64,000 nt of DNA from Albula goreensis (GCA_022829145.1 CM040752.1:33519586-33583585), one strand, 5' to 3'. Numbered from the stretch's first letter, positions 1-13,800 are shown. The notes: a model not told the origin generated them from the letters alone. Numbers and translations are program-made.

Positions 1-1743
1 GGATGTATGCAATCTCTCATCAGAGATTAAGATAACATTAGCCATCCCTTCCCTAATTTGATCAACACACATTTTGTTAACAAAATAAAAAAACAGACAT
101 TTGTGCCAATCTTTGACAGCATATTCTGAAATACATTTCAATTCATGGAAAAAAATGAAAAATTAACAACCAAAAATATTGTAGTGTCTGCGCTCTGAGA
201 TTGGAAGGGCTTGATGTCAGGAATAACCACCCACTGTCTATATTTTTATGTAACAGGTCCTCCCATAGCTTCCACTCAAAATGTAAAGTCAACCATGATT
301 TTGTGTAAAGGCAGCTTACAAAAAAAAAAAAAAAAAAAAATCAACACATCTTTTTTTGCTTTACCCTGGATTCAACTTCACAGTACTTTCTCCTCAGACT
401 GTATACTCCCTGCATGGGGGGTCAGTAAGCATCGACTTCTTCTACACACAGCAACCATGACTGCATCTGAGGATCCAGTCGCGGCAGAGGATCCAGTAAG
501 TGCTGGGAGTCTTCATGTTCTGGACTGGGCCGGGCCCTGGGACAGTGTTTTGGCTTCTCAAACAGCTCTTCTCTTAAGGCTTGCATATTTAAAAAAAAAA
601 AAAAAAAACGTCAAATAAAAACTTGTAATGATCACAAAGCACCAGGAGGTAGAAATTCTCAGCCCCAACTCATATATGCTTTGAATTAGTTAAGAAAAAA
701 ACAAGCAAAACAAGAAAAACAAATTCAAACAAGAATTTCGGTACAATTAACGTAGCTAACTACCCCAGTAAAGAGAAAGGGAGAGCCATCGAGGGGAGCC
801 CTTGGCTTTGCGTCATACTGAAAAGCAAAGATTTCACAAGTTCTTTTGTCCTTTAGTTTTTTTCGTCCCCAAATTCAACATGTGCCAAAAAAGTGTGCTT
901 CCGAAACTCCACAATTCCAAACAAAAAAAAAAAAAAAACAACAACAATCCTCAGGATTCAAGCCACAGTTTCTCTTCTCTCGGTTTCTCTTTAGCCAAGA
1001 CAAGAGGTAGTGATCAGCTTAAAAAAAGGCACTCCACTTTGATCTCCTTTGTAACTTGTCTTTAGAATTAGGGTACTTGGCATGATTTGTTTAACCTATC
1101 AAAACCACTTGGTAGCTTGTTTAGATTTCTTTCTTTCCACACTGCCGGGTTGAATACCAACAATGTATCCGTACACCCGGGTTCTCTTCTGTTCTCTCTC
1201 TTGAACCATGACCACTGCCCATCTACCTTCTCATCTCGAACCCTTCCCATGTGACGAGGCCAAGACAGAGACTTCCTACAGGAAATCCTCGGAAACGCCA
1301 ACACACTTATATAAAACTTCCTCATTCCCACAATACAGGAAAAAAAAAAAATTAACATCATCCCTGAAAGCAGATTTTCTTAAGGAACATGACCAATGCA
1401 ACCTGCTTTGTTTTTAAACATTTAAATATATATATAAAAAATTGCCCTTACACAAAGTAGTGCATAGTTTTTAGTTTTTGTTTCATTTTTTTTTGTTTGT
1501 TTAAACTTCATACATTTCCTATTTTACAAAATTAGTAATGATAGTAGAAAATACCCACTGTGCTATAAAATATACATATTTCCGTCTGTTTTGTTGAGCA
1601 GTTGCCTGTGTGTGCGTGTGTGTGTGTGTGTGTTTTTGTGTGTTTTTTGTGTATTTTTTTTTTTGGTTTTACAGATTTTTAACAGGAGCAGTGGGGTTTG
1701 CAGCTGCTCCCCTCACTCCTGGGTCTCCCCTCCAAACCCCCCC
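1..1743 (-). other. tead3: Probable 3' UTR and downstream flank of tead3
   Basis: This sequence follows the TEAD stop codon on the minus strand. It is AT-rich with several A or T homopolymers (about 319-340, 590-608, 924-938, 1660-1671) and a short (GT)n near 1611-1632. I found no coding exon. No canonical AATAAA was seen on the minus strand (TTTATT on the plus) between 1743 and 1, so the transcript end may use a variant signal or lie beyond the window edge. The short ORFs here look like chance frames through low-complexity sequence. Confidence 0.5.
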
Positions 1744-1857
1744 TTAGTCCTTGACAAGTCTGTAGACGTGGTACTGCGCCCCGTGTTCGCTTGTCGACAC
1801 CTCAAAAACAAACGCTATGCACAGCAAGGTCTCCTGGGTGTCCCTGTTTGTCACCAC
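1744..1857 (-). CDS. tead3: tead3 last coding exon, C-terminus of YAP-binding domain
   Basis: 38 codons including TAA. The exon begins [10 protein letters not shown] after a CTGTAG acceptor and ends VYRLVKD-stop. It follows in phase 0 from ...NFTILQ of exon 2343-2495. It encodes the last strands of the YAP/TAZ-binding domain. The Tyr in VYRL corresponds to the residue changed in human TEAD1 Sveinsson atrophy (Y421H), a known YAP contact. One oddity is GAQYH, where the human TEADs I recall have GAQHH. The His-to-Tyr change comes from a single codon, TAC. Confidence 0.95.
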   Translation of the reverse strand: MVTNRDTQETLLCIAFVFEVSTSEHGAQYHVYRLVKD

Positions 1858-4800
1858 CTACAGGCAGAGAAAGAGAACAGAGAACATGTACGTGCCTCTA
1901 CAAACAAACAAAGCAAAAACAAAGTATCATTTTATTCATAAAATAATGCTATGAAATATTTTGTAATTATTACATTTCAATGTCTTTCAACAGAAAGCAA
2001 AAGCCAATGACAAAATAGTCCAATATTTCTCATTAAATGTGTAAAAAATCTTATGAAATAGACAGAGTGCACAAGCAAAAATATAACCATATGCAACACC
2101 AGCCCAGAGTTAAACATTTTGACTCTGAGCTGGTGTTTCATGAATGGTTAATTAAACCATTTGGTATCTTCCCATGGATGCTATTTTATAATCATTATAT
2201 TCCCATTTTCTTTACTCCACAATTCTGAAAGCCCAATAGGAACTGTAATCCCTCAGTCCTGTGACCATAAAAGCCTCTGACAGTTTAAGAGGATGCACAA
2301 CAGAAGTTGTGCTCCTCTGAAATGTGTCCCCCAGGAAGTTACCTGTAGGATGGTGAAGTTCTCTAGAACGCTGTTCATCATGTACTTCTCCGGCAGGTGC
2401 TTGAGCTTATGGATGAAGTTGATCATGTACTCGCACATGGGGGAGCGATGAATCCGATATACGCACCTGCCCCCCTCCACCCGGGCATACTCCGTCTGCG
2501 CGGCCACAGGTCAAATAAAGTTAGCCTCCGCTAGTCTCTGACAGCGTCTCTAACAGTAGCATAACAGGTAGGAAACTGGTCGTCAAACACAGAGGGGGTG
2601 GGACCAGTTCCCTGTAGGTCATTGCTGTTGTACATTTTAGCAAGATACTTAAGCCAACTTTCTGCAATAAATGTTCATCCATATAAATGTATGGTGTGTA
2701 GAAATGTAAAATGGCTCCAATAGTTATTGTTAACAGGTTAACAACTAATAACACCTTTTTGGGGAGAAAAAAAACATTCGCCATTTGCACCCAGATTAAA
2801 GGAAAGAGAAAGTAAACTCACCTCGACTTTCTCGACCACCTGCTTGCCGAAGGAGCACACCTTGGTGGAAACGGTGATGGTCATGTTCTCGGCGCTGCTG
2901 TACTGGCTACTCACGCCGTAGAAGGAGCCGGGACCGTCCTGCATGCCGCTGCTGTTCAGGTCCGCCTGCAGGGGGAGCACTTCCAGGTCACCTCACACTA
3001 CTCAGCCAAGTGCCATTAACAAGCACTGCTCATGATAACCGAACAACCAACCAAGCAAATCATCAGAAATTCTGTTTTTGTATATCTGCAAACAAGTCAT
3101 TTTCATATATCTTTAAGCAGTACTCTACTGTTGGCTTCACACTGTAAAAATTATGCAGTTTGACATGGAAGATCTGCCACAATGGACAAATCTGGATCAA
3201 AAATATAAATGTCTCTGGGAAAAGCAGATCCATCGGTAAAACAGGCCACTGACCCAGAACTTGACCAGGAAGAAAGCGTTCTGAGGTCCCTTCTCGTACA
3301 GCTCCTTCAGGCCGCCCTTCTTTTCGGGGAACTTGTCGTAGATCTGCCGAATGTCCACGGCTTCCAGGAGCGGGTCGCTGTACGAGGGGTTGGTCTGTCC
3401 GATGTGAACGAACAGGTGCTTGCTATACTGTAGTGGGAAAGAGAGAGGGGAGGTTGAGTTTGTAGATATAATCAAACGCATTCACCCAAAATACACTTAT
3501 AATTTCAGCAGTGTTTTGTGTCATCACACTAAACTAATTTAGAACAATAAAAGGTACACCAATCTCTAGTGGGGTCCACAGGGTTTCACATCAAAGTAGC
3601 CTGAAGCAATCAGAATGTAAACCGTCACACAAATAACTAACATTTAGTCAGCGTTAACTCCCTCTATAAAAGGATTTGTTCAGAGAAATGTTAAAGACCC
3701 ACTTGACTTATCCTAATGTTTTTCGGGTGATACATCAAGTCTGGTATTTTTAAAATGGTTAACCACAGTCCACAATGATCCAAGTCTGAAATGTCACTGA
3801 AAGTATGAGCATTTTGACCATAAAAGTAAATTTTCTGACACACTCCAAAAAGTATTTACACAAGAATGCGCACTGTGGCCTACAGTCTTGCATATATCAC
3901 CTAAGGGCAAATGTAGACAGATTTTAGGCCTGTTGGGAGACAGTTCTGGAGAGCGGCACAGTGTATGAGAATGTGCATTAGAATAACAATAGGATGTCTC
4001 CGCATCCGACCACAGCCAAATGGCGCCTCCTTTTAATGACCTGCTATCTGCCGTCTGGGTTCCCCATTATCCTGTATGGGCCTCACTTTCTGGGGTTACC
4101 TGGTCATCACATGCTAATGTGTTCCCCTTAAACTGTATAAATGCTGACAACACACTGTAATCATGGAACATTTTGCTCCATGCTTGTGTTCCCGCGGCCG
4201 GCTGTGTAAATGAAGTATCTGTCTTCAGCTGCGAACATGGGATCCATCTCTTCATTAACAACATGGTAGTTTTACTCATTTTGAGAATTTTCTTAATTAC
4301 TAACAGGCCCCAGACTGCAATATTCAATTTTTCAGAGTGATCCAGGCTATAAAAATAAATGGCTGTGGCTTTGACTTTGGATGAGTATAACCTTGATTTC
4401 CCAGACAAAGCCATACAGTTTGGGAAGGGCTTTGACCAGCCTAAGAGGGCTGAAGGTGGGCGGGGCCGGGTGTGGCCATGCAGGGCATGGCGGAGTGTGG
4501 CTGGGCAGGGTGGGGCCGGGCTGGGCCGGGCTGGGGAGGTCAGGGCCAGGCGGGTCGCTCACCGTGTCCTGGTCTCTCTGCACCTCCATGAAGGCTGAGT
4601 ACTCGAGCATCCGCAGCTTGGAGGAGGCGATGGTGCGGTCCTGCCACACGGGGACCGCCGTAGCCGCGGGGGGGGGGGGTGGGCAGGGGCTCGTACGCTG
4701 CTACAGGAGGGAGGGAGGGAGACAAAGTACACAAAAAACACACTCAACACTCAAACCTGAATTCTTATTTTATGCTCATTAAAATGGACAGTAAGCTACT

Positions 4801-7800
4801 GTAAGAGGCTAATGTAAGAGGACCTTAGGATCTGTAAGAGGTTGCAGGTTCGATTCCCAGATGGGGCAATGCCCTTTTTTAGACAGACTGTAATGAAACA
4901 CAGTCAGTGCTCGTCATGGTTTGATAAGAGTCTCTGACGTACTAAACGTACTGAGATCGGGGGTCACCAACATGTCGACATTAGCGACCTTCCACCTGCT
5001 GTCCATTCAGGAGCATAGGTAACATGAACCCCCCCCCCCCCCCCACCAGCAACTCCACCATTTCTCCATTCTAGTAGCTCTAACAAAACTGCACAAGTCT
5101 GGTAGGTTAATTTCCCCTCATATTTATTCTATGGTGCCAAATCATTCTGTATAACAAATAACCAATCAACAGCAATAGCCAGCTCGTCTCATTTGATATT
5201 CAGTGCTTGGCTTACAAATGGCACTGCTTGGTACTCACTTGATATAGGAGTGGGGACCGGGCCTGGTAAATTGGGATATGGCGTCTGTGCAAATGGTTTG
5301 ATGCTGAAAATGAAGAGGGCAGTTGGTGAGAGATGACACCGCTGAGAGATTCTTTGATGCTGACTAGATTCTGCATTCTAGAAGGTCTTCAGATGTAAGA
5401 GTGTGTCAAACAATCAAAACAATTCACCTTTTTCCATTTGCCTCAACATAACAAAGAAAATTAAAGCACTGGCTGTCTCAAAAAATGGTCTGACTAACTA
5501 AAATAAATATGGAATACATTCTTTTTGACACACATATGAAGTGTTTTTTAATTTCTGTAATGTAATGACCCTCTTAAAACCGCCTCATTTCAAACAACAA
5601 ACAGTACGTTGTGCTAGATGGAAACCAGCAAATGCAGGGGTTTTCCAACAGTTTCAGAAACCCCGGCATCAGGTATACTCACTCCTGAGAGGGTCCAGGT
5701 TGTCCTGGGATTGGCCCAGGCCAAAACTGCTGACAAAAACACAGGGAAAGCAGTCAGTGGAGAATTTGCTGGCCTTGCAGCTACTACAAACAACACCCTA
5801 CAGAATCTGCCAACTCCTCCTGCTTGTATGAATTCATTCTGGACACTTTCCCTACAAAGAATGGAACGAAAGTCTTGAATTAACTATTTGCTATGTGCTT
5901 TATGCTTTAAATGCTGTTATGTTAAGTGTTTCATTTTTTATTTGCTATATGTTTTATATATTGTTACATGATATATGTTTTATTTATTATTTGCTAGATG
6001 TTATAATTTATATACTTTATATGCTGGTAAATGTTATGTTTTATTTCTTGTTTGTGATACATGGTAAGTCCTTCTCCCTGAGTATTATTAGCTGTGACCA
6101 GCAGCTCACAGGTCACTCTGTCGGTTTGTGGACCGACCAACTAACCGACAGAGCGACGGCCACAGTTTTCGCCCAAGGAGGCTGAAATTTGGCATGGAGG
6201 TCAGGTGTCTGAGTGTGTGTTTGTGGGGTTGTGTGTGAAGGTGTGTGTTTCTGTTCATGCCAGTTGGCTAAAAGGGGGGGCGTGGCAGTGGGAGTGGTCT
6301 GGTTTGTTTCCGGAGCTCACCCTTGGCGGGGGTGGGTATGGGGGCTGGGGCAGGGGGCAGCTGGCTCTTCATCACGCTGGCGGACACGATCTGCGCGGAG
6401 GACAGCGCCGCCATGTTCTGAAGGGCCTTGTCTTTAGAGGCCTGATCCTGTGGAGGTAGACAGTGACAGAGAGGGGACTCGACATGGGGTCTCAGCCAGC
6501 GCCCTTCTGAGCCAAACTACAGAGTGGGGTGCTTAACAAGAGCAGCAGAAGCCGAGGAAGCAGAAGCGGGAGTCGAGCAACTTCCCTTATTTCCACCTAT
6601 GACTTCATAACAAAATCCTAACATAAACATAATTATTAACTCTACATATCCCAGAGTGCTCAGCTGGCCAGTGGGATACATAAAGGAATGTTATTAGCTT
6701 GGAACATTCTTCAAATCAGGGCAATTAACATGACTGCAAAGACGACAGAAGCATGACACCAAAATGGGGAAAGAGGCGAAGAGAGAGGGTCACATGACAC
6801 GTGTGGGGGTAAAGCACAGCACAGTGGTGCTCACAGAACAATAACGATAGCCATGAGGAAAAAGGAGGAGAGGAAAGAGCAGGTACTTTTTTAACTTCTG
6901 TTCTATTCATAAGGTCGACACGGATGAGAAGCAGGAACAACCTTGTCTGTTTTCTGTGCCACGGCCTTTTCTGATTTACGGGTGTTCATTTTGGGACTCT
7001 GTAATTCCCTTCCACAGACCCCCCCCCCCCCTACTGTGCACTGCAACCGAAAAACAGCTCTGAATGCGGTTGCAAGAAACGTGAGTGCCGCTAACAACAA
7101 TAAAGAAAGCCAAACAACTGCTCGGTAGTCTGCTGAAGGATAAACACAGTTATAGTTTTATGACGCAGTTTAATGAACAAATGAATTATGTGTTTCAGAA
7201 CCCAAAGTTAGAAGTGAATCACCACAACACAGAGCCCTAAAAGTAAGCGTGGGCGTGTAAACATGTTTCATCCTCGCAGGCTTCTCCCTGACGCTCATAC
7301 CGCATGCTCTGACTAAGCACATTTAAGGCAATCCTCAGCAAGCCGCACTGTTGTGCTAGCATAAAACGATGATTGCTAAACAGCGCACACACATGCGCAC
7401 ACACACACTCACATGCACACTAACACTCACACGCACACACTCGCATGCAACCACACACACAAACACACACACTCCCCAAAAAACGCACACAGACACACTC
7501 ACTCACTCACATGCACACTAACACTCACACTCATACACACTCATACACACACACACACACACTGAGGTCCCAGTTTCTGCAGAGGGGACAGCACCAGCAT
7601 GGGGTTGAACCTGACCAGGCCAGATTTGAGGGAAAGGGTGGATCATGACTCACACAGCAGAAGGTTTGATTTTAAACAAACGGATGACCATATTCACCAT
7701 TCAAACTTCATTTAGACATTTTGAACTTGCTTCTGCTTCAAAACAAATATTTTTATCAAAACATTTTGAACAAATAATTAAAAAAATAAAAAAATTATAA

Positions 7801-10800
7801 GTACACATTTATGTTGTAAATATTTAGTATGACATGCAGATATGGCCAGGTCAAGCTGTTTGTTGTTGCAACACTATCAAAAACCGTTTGATAAATGGAG
7901 GCCTCCACCACACAAATGATGAAGTAACTATTGAAATATTCAAAACATAGATAAAACACACATCATCAGCAGCGCGTTCCAACGCTGTGGCTTTTCAAAT
8001 GCTAAACGCTGCTTTGAGAATCGCCTCTCAGCTCAGATGTTCAAAGGCTGAGCTATCACACACAAGGTCGTCCTAAGGTCACCGCTTCTCATAAACCCTC
8101 AAAGTGCTGATAAGATACTTGGTTCTTGTCTCAAAGGTGCGATCCGGGACACACCGTTTTGAGCGATCCACAAAAATTGAACACATCATTTATATGAGCT
8201 GGATCACTGGCCTTTCCTTCATTCAGATCCTCGCAGAAAGTTTGGTAGTACGGTAGGTTTTTGGGAGGTTGAGTTCTTCGACTCTTGCTTTAGTGGTAAT
8301 AGTTGATTCTACACAACCAATGGCACTGAGTTCAACACCATTCAAAAGTGCTTAAAAATTCTAAAATCAGTAACGCGTGTATAAAATATTCTGGATTGTG
8401 GTTTTAAGTACAATAGAAAAGACTGAGTTGTTCTATCTACAGCTATGTGCATCATATATTGCAGATAGTATTTATAATGTTCCTTTGACCCTCCCCAAAA
8501 TTTAGAACACCCAATATTTCCTTCAGGAGAGTACAGGCACACTTATGTTCTCCTCCAAAACAGGCAATACCAGCTGCAGTGTCTTTCCTCACTGCAGTCC
8601 ACAAGCTGAGCCTGCTACACATATTGAGTCAGAGAAGGACTGTTCCTGCTCAACTTTTCTGCAGGAAGGATATGGGCTCCTGACTGACCAATAGGGACAG
8701 AGGAAAGTGATGACATTCCAAATGAATTCCTCCAATCATGTAAAATCCTTCAGCCAATTACCTACCGTCCCATGGGGCTGCCACTATGTATATGGGGAGG
8801 TAGGCTGTGCTTTTGCAAGGAATACATATAACCACCAAACAATCACAGAACATATATAATATATAATAATATATTATATATAAAACAACATGATAGTGTA
8901 AGGTCAATAATGAATACTACCAATAGTAATAAAACAGAAGTAAGCCTTGGTGCAGTGCAGCAATTAATTCATCTAGCTTTGCCAAGGGGAGTGTGTTTCA
9001 GCTCTGTGATGCCACCAAAAATCCACCAGCTACACAGCAGACGAGTGAACCCCGCACACACTCAGCTTTCTGGCCATGCCAGGCGGATCTTTGCCAGGTT
9101 AATACGGAGGGGGGTGTTCCTGGATGTGGGGGAGGGGAGGATTGGAGCAGCAACAAGGGTGTTAGAGCACCCCGGCTGGGGAAGCGTGTGATTGGCCCAT
9201 GCTAGCACCGAAGCAGCCGATTGGCCAGGAGAGCAGACTGGCAGCGTGCCACAGGCTCAGCCAAGCAGGTGAAGCAGATCGGCAAAATCAAAAACAAACA
9301 CTTACCAGGTTCATGGCCTGAATCAAAGGAAAGAAAAGCCATTAGTGTGCTTTGTGATAATGTATACACATCGCATGATAAAGATTACGGGTAATTATTT
9401 CATCTGAAAGAAATTTAAACTGACAGCTAAAACAAAAAAGTGCTTTCACACACACTGGAGCAAGTTAATCTTCCCATGGGCCACATCCTACTCATAGTTC
9501 TTTACTTTAATCACATAGATTTGATTTAAAAAAAAATAAAAAAATAAAACAGTCAATTAAAAGGTGGCAAAGCAATGAAACTTTCTGACGTGTTCATCCT
9601 CCGGCACGCTACGGCTCTGCTCTTTACAAGTCTCGGATTCTCCCCATGGATCAATGTGCCGTAGCTTTTTCCTCATGATTCAGCTTTAAAGAATCACCTT
9701 TTTCCCACCAGGTTATGTTTATGTTATTAGCTTTGCAGTTTAAATGGCTACAGCTGATTCAGTTTTCATTGACAACCTTACCGTTTTATGATGTTTGCAA
9801 TCTTGTGGTTCTTGAGATTATTTCAGCCAGTGGGGGAAAAAAAATACACGTATACATTTATATTTTTGACTACTGTCTTCAGCGAACAGCTGAAAAGACG
9901 CCAGATCTCTGCACTAAACAATATTTCAATGCAAATGGGGAAGTGTTGTCTTCCTGAAAGTTAAAAAAGTGAACCACATGATAGCAAAGGATTCCAAACA
10001 TCACAAAAGAGTCTGACTCATATATGATCACATGACAGGGGACAAACAGAGTGGAATAATGAGAGAGAAGTAAACAAGATCCCTTCATGAGATGGAGATT
10101 CACAAAACTGTTTCTGAGGAGCGGTCGGACAGGCAGACAGAAGCTGGTGACTGAAGACACAGAATATGTGTGGTAACTCTTCTGTGACTGAATGCACAGA
10201 ATGCCAGCGGTAACTCTTCTGTGACTGAACGCACAGAATGCCAGCAGTAACTCTTCTGTGACTGAACGCACAGAATGCCAGCGGTAACTATTCTGTGACT
10301 GAACGCACAGAATGCCAGCAATGACTCTTCTGTGACTGAACACACAGAATGCCAGCGGTAACTATTCTGTGACTGAACACAGAATGCCAGCAATAACTCT
10401 TCTGTGACTGAACACACAGAATGCCAGCAGTAACTCCTGTGTGACTGAACACACAGAATGCCAGCAGTAACTCCTGTGTGACTGAACACACACAATGCCA
10501 GCGGTAACTCTTCTGTGACTGAACGCACAGAATGCCAGTGGTAACTATTCTGTGACTGAACACACAGAATGCCAGCGGTAACTCTTCTGTGACTGAACGC
10601 ACAGAATGCCAGCGGTAACTATTCTGTGACTGAACACAGAATTCCAGCAATAACTCTTCTGTGACTGAACACACAGAATGCCAGCAGTAACTCCTGTGTG
10701 ACTGAACACACAGAATGCCCGCGGTAACTCCTGTGTGACTGAACACACAGAATGCCAGCGGTAACTCTTCTGTGACTGAACACACAGAATGCCAGCAATA

Positions 10801-13800
10801 ACTCTTCTGTGACTGAACACACAGAATGCCAGCAGTAACTCTTCTGTGACTGAACACACAGAATGCCAGCAGTAACTCCTGTGTGACTGAACACACAGAA
10901 TGCCAGCAATAACTCTTCTGTGACTCACTCATGATTACAGTGGCCGTAAGGGAAAGGGTGGGGAGACTGAAATCTCAGCCTGTTTCAGCATGTTAATGTG
11001 TTTATGCCCAAAAGCACTTGTTAGTGTTCAAAAGGGTCCCCGCTCAAATCAGATTTACATTTCATTTTAGAAGTCATTTTATTTTGTCAAACTGTGCAGA
11101 TGTCATATTTAAATGTCAATCTTTTTCTTTTTTCAGATATTGTTTCAATAACAACATCAGCAGCTAATATCAACACACAAGTTTATGCACTGTATTTAAT
11201 TAACTTGACCGTTAAAAGCAGAACCATAATACTGGTATTGACGGACTGGACATTGAAAAGTTATCCTGTCACAAGCAACAGTCCAGCGTTTTATTTCCTT
11301 TTTGTTTTATGATTATTATTACTTCTTATGAGTCATGGGAACCCTGTGGAAGAAACACTTGAAGTACTTGAAGCTGAGGGAATGTTTGATGAAATAGTGC
11401 TAAAATAAGTGTGTTTAAGTGGTTTTCATCTTCCATTGTGTCAGAAAGGGGGAATTAACAGTATAAAGAGGTCATTCACGCAGCGGATTCCACGATAATC
11501 TCCGCTGAGCCGTGTGCTAAGTGTTAACATGTAGGTGCTCAATGTGTCCAGCAGTTTCACCCTGCGCACTATTCTTATAAAACACAAACTTCAGAGACCA
11601 TCGCAAGGCTAAAGCAAATCACATCCAGTGTAAACACAGCTTCGGACGCCACCAAGCTGGACTCGCTTTGGAAAATATAACACCATAACATGTTGATGCC
11701 CAGCTATATAATTAGCTGGTCTTGTAGCTCAGAGGTTACAGTGTAGTATAATGGTTAGGGAGCTGGGCTTGTAGCTCAGAGGTTACAGTGTAGTATAATG
11801 GTTAGGGAGCTGGGCTTGTAGCTCAGAGGTTACAGTGTAGTATAATGGTTAGGGAGCTGGGCTTGTAGCTCAGAGGTTACAGTGTAGTGTGATGGTTAGG
11901 GAGCTGGGCTTGTAGCTCAGAGGTTACAGTGTAGTAATAATGGTTATGGAGCTGGGCTTGTAGCTCAGAGGTTACAGTGTAGTATAATGGTTAGGGAGCT
12001 GGGCTTGTAGCTCAGAGGTTACAGTGTAGTATGATGGTTAGGGAGCTGGGCTTGTAGCTCAGAGGTTACAGTGTAGTGTAATGGTTAGGGAGCTGGGCTT
12101 GTAGCTCAGAGGTTACAGTGTAGTATAATGGTTAGAGAGCTGGGCTTGTAGCTCAGAGGTTACAGTGTAGTGTAATGGTTAGGGAGCTGGGCTTGTAACT
12201 CAGAGGTTACAGTGTAGTATAATGGTTAGGAGCTGGGCTTGTAGCTCAGAGGTTACAGTTACAGTGTAGTGTAATGGTTAGGGAGCTGGGCTTGTAGCTC
12301 AGAGGTTACAGTGTAGTATAATGGTTAGGGAGCTGGGCTTGTAGCTCAGAGGTTACAGTGTAGTGTAATGGTTAGGGAGCTGGGCTTGTAGCTCAGAGGT
12401 TACAGTGTAGTATAATGGTTAGGGAGCTGGGCTTGTAGCTCAGAGGTTACAGTGTAGTATAATGGTTAGGGAGCTGGGCTTGTAGCTCGGAGGTTACAGT
12501 GTAGTGTAATGGTTAGGGAGCTGGGCTTGTAGCTCAGAGGTTACAGTGTAGTGTAATGGTTAGGGAGCTGGGCTTGTAGCTCGGAGGTTACAGTGTAGTA
12601 TGATGGTTATGGAGCTGGGAACTAGCTTAGAGGCTGCAGGTTTATTTCCCATGTAGGGCAGTGCAAAAGATGCGTACTGCTTCATTAAATATCAGTGAAT
12701 GTATAAAGTGACAGTGCGTGAAAACCAAAGCTGTGTAAATGGCTGTCTGAATGTAATGTAACGCTGGTGAAAACTCAAAACCTCAAAGATTCTGGATCAT
12801 TTTCAGCAAAACTCAAGAATACACCAAAGCTGTGCAATCATTTGGAAAAAAAAACACTACGTGAAGTAAACATATTTCTTAAAATCGTACGTAATCTGCA
12901 GGCATTTTCTGTTGCTTGAAAGATTCAAATTATTCCAAATTATTGGATCCGAGTACACAGCATAGTTCATAGGAGACACCCCCTGATCTGGGGTGTGTTG
13001 TGTAGATTTCAGTCTCCAGTTTCTCAGGACAGAAAGAGAACCACAGACACACTGGTGGAGTGGTAGGGGGTAGGGGGTAGGGGGTAAAGAAAGGAGGAAA
13101 GATATGGGTTAGTGAGCACAGGAAAGCCTTCTGGCGGTAGCAATGGCGGGTTAGCGACAGCGCGTGGATGGGGAGGGGGTAAGGGGACAGGACACACTGC
13201 ACGAGACGCAGACGCAAGCAGGCCGCAGTCCAGTTCACCCAGCCACTAACCCCAATCGCGCAGGCCACGCATCACAAAGCTCCACAGTGACTGGCATAAA
13301 CACTGGCGCCCTGGGACTCCTATTAAATCTTCAGCTAACAGCACTGTGTGCTAGCGGGGAGTGACTCGTCGAGATGGACACATCCAATTAAAACTGAATA
13401 TCTCACTTCCTCTTTTCCTACTCTCTCTCTCTTCTTCCTGTAGACATTCATAATTCCTCTTCAGGTATAAGGACAGCTTTGTGCCATTACTAAATAGAGT
13501 GTGACTTGGCACCTAAACGGAGATACTGATTTCTTAGTTTAATATTATACTATGAGATCTAAAGATGAATATTTTCTCAATGTCATTAAGCAGCTACTGG
13601 TCTGGTGAAACCTTGAGGTAAATCAGACAAAAATTCCTGTCCCAGTCAAACTTTATTCTACTGTACTTCAATATCACCAAACTTTATCGGTAAAAGTTGG
13701 TATGCTTGAACAAACTCTACTGCCCTCTACTGGCCAAATTAGAAAAGGTCATAAAGTCTGCCATCCAAAATTTGATCGGATAGAATTCTGTGCTTTTTTC

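Noticed and set aside
4381-4782. 133-codon plus-strand Gly-rich ORF
   Set aside because: It is antisense to the WQDRT exon and the C/G-rich intron, with a low-complexity product.
5618-5878. 86-codon plus-strand ORF
   Set aside because: It is antisense to the FWPG exon; its apparent complexity comes from the opposite strand.
10100-10932. Long minus-strand ORFs with [11 protein letters not shown]-type repeats
   Set aside because: They are translations of the 37-bp minisatellite, equally open in three frames, with no splice or start context.
10146-12619. Possible CRISPR-like arrays
   Set aside because: The repeats are contiguous with no unique spacers, and the genome is vertebrate.
11714-12619. 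Cluster of tRNA genes
   Set aside because: Units contain only an A-box-like half; B box, acceptor stem and cloverleaf cannot be formed.
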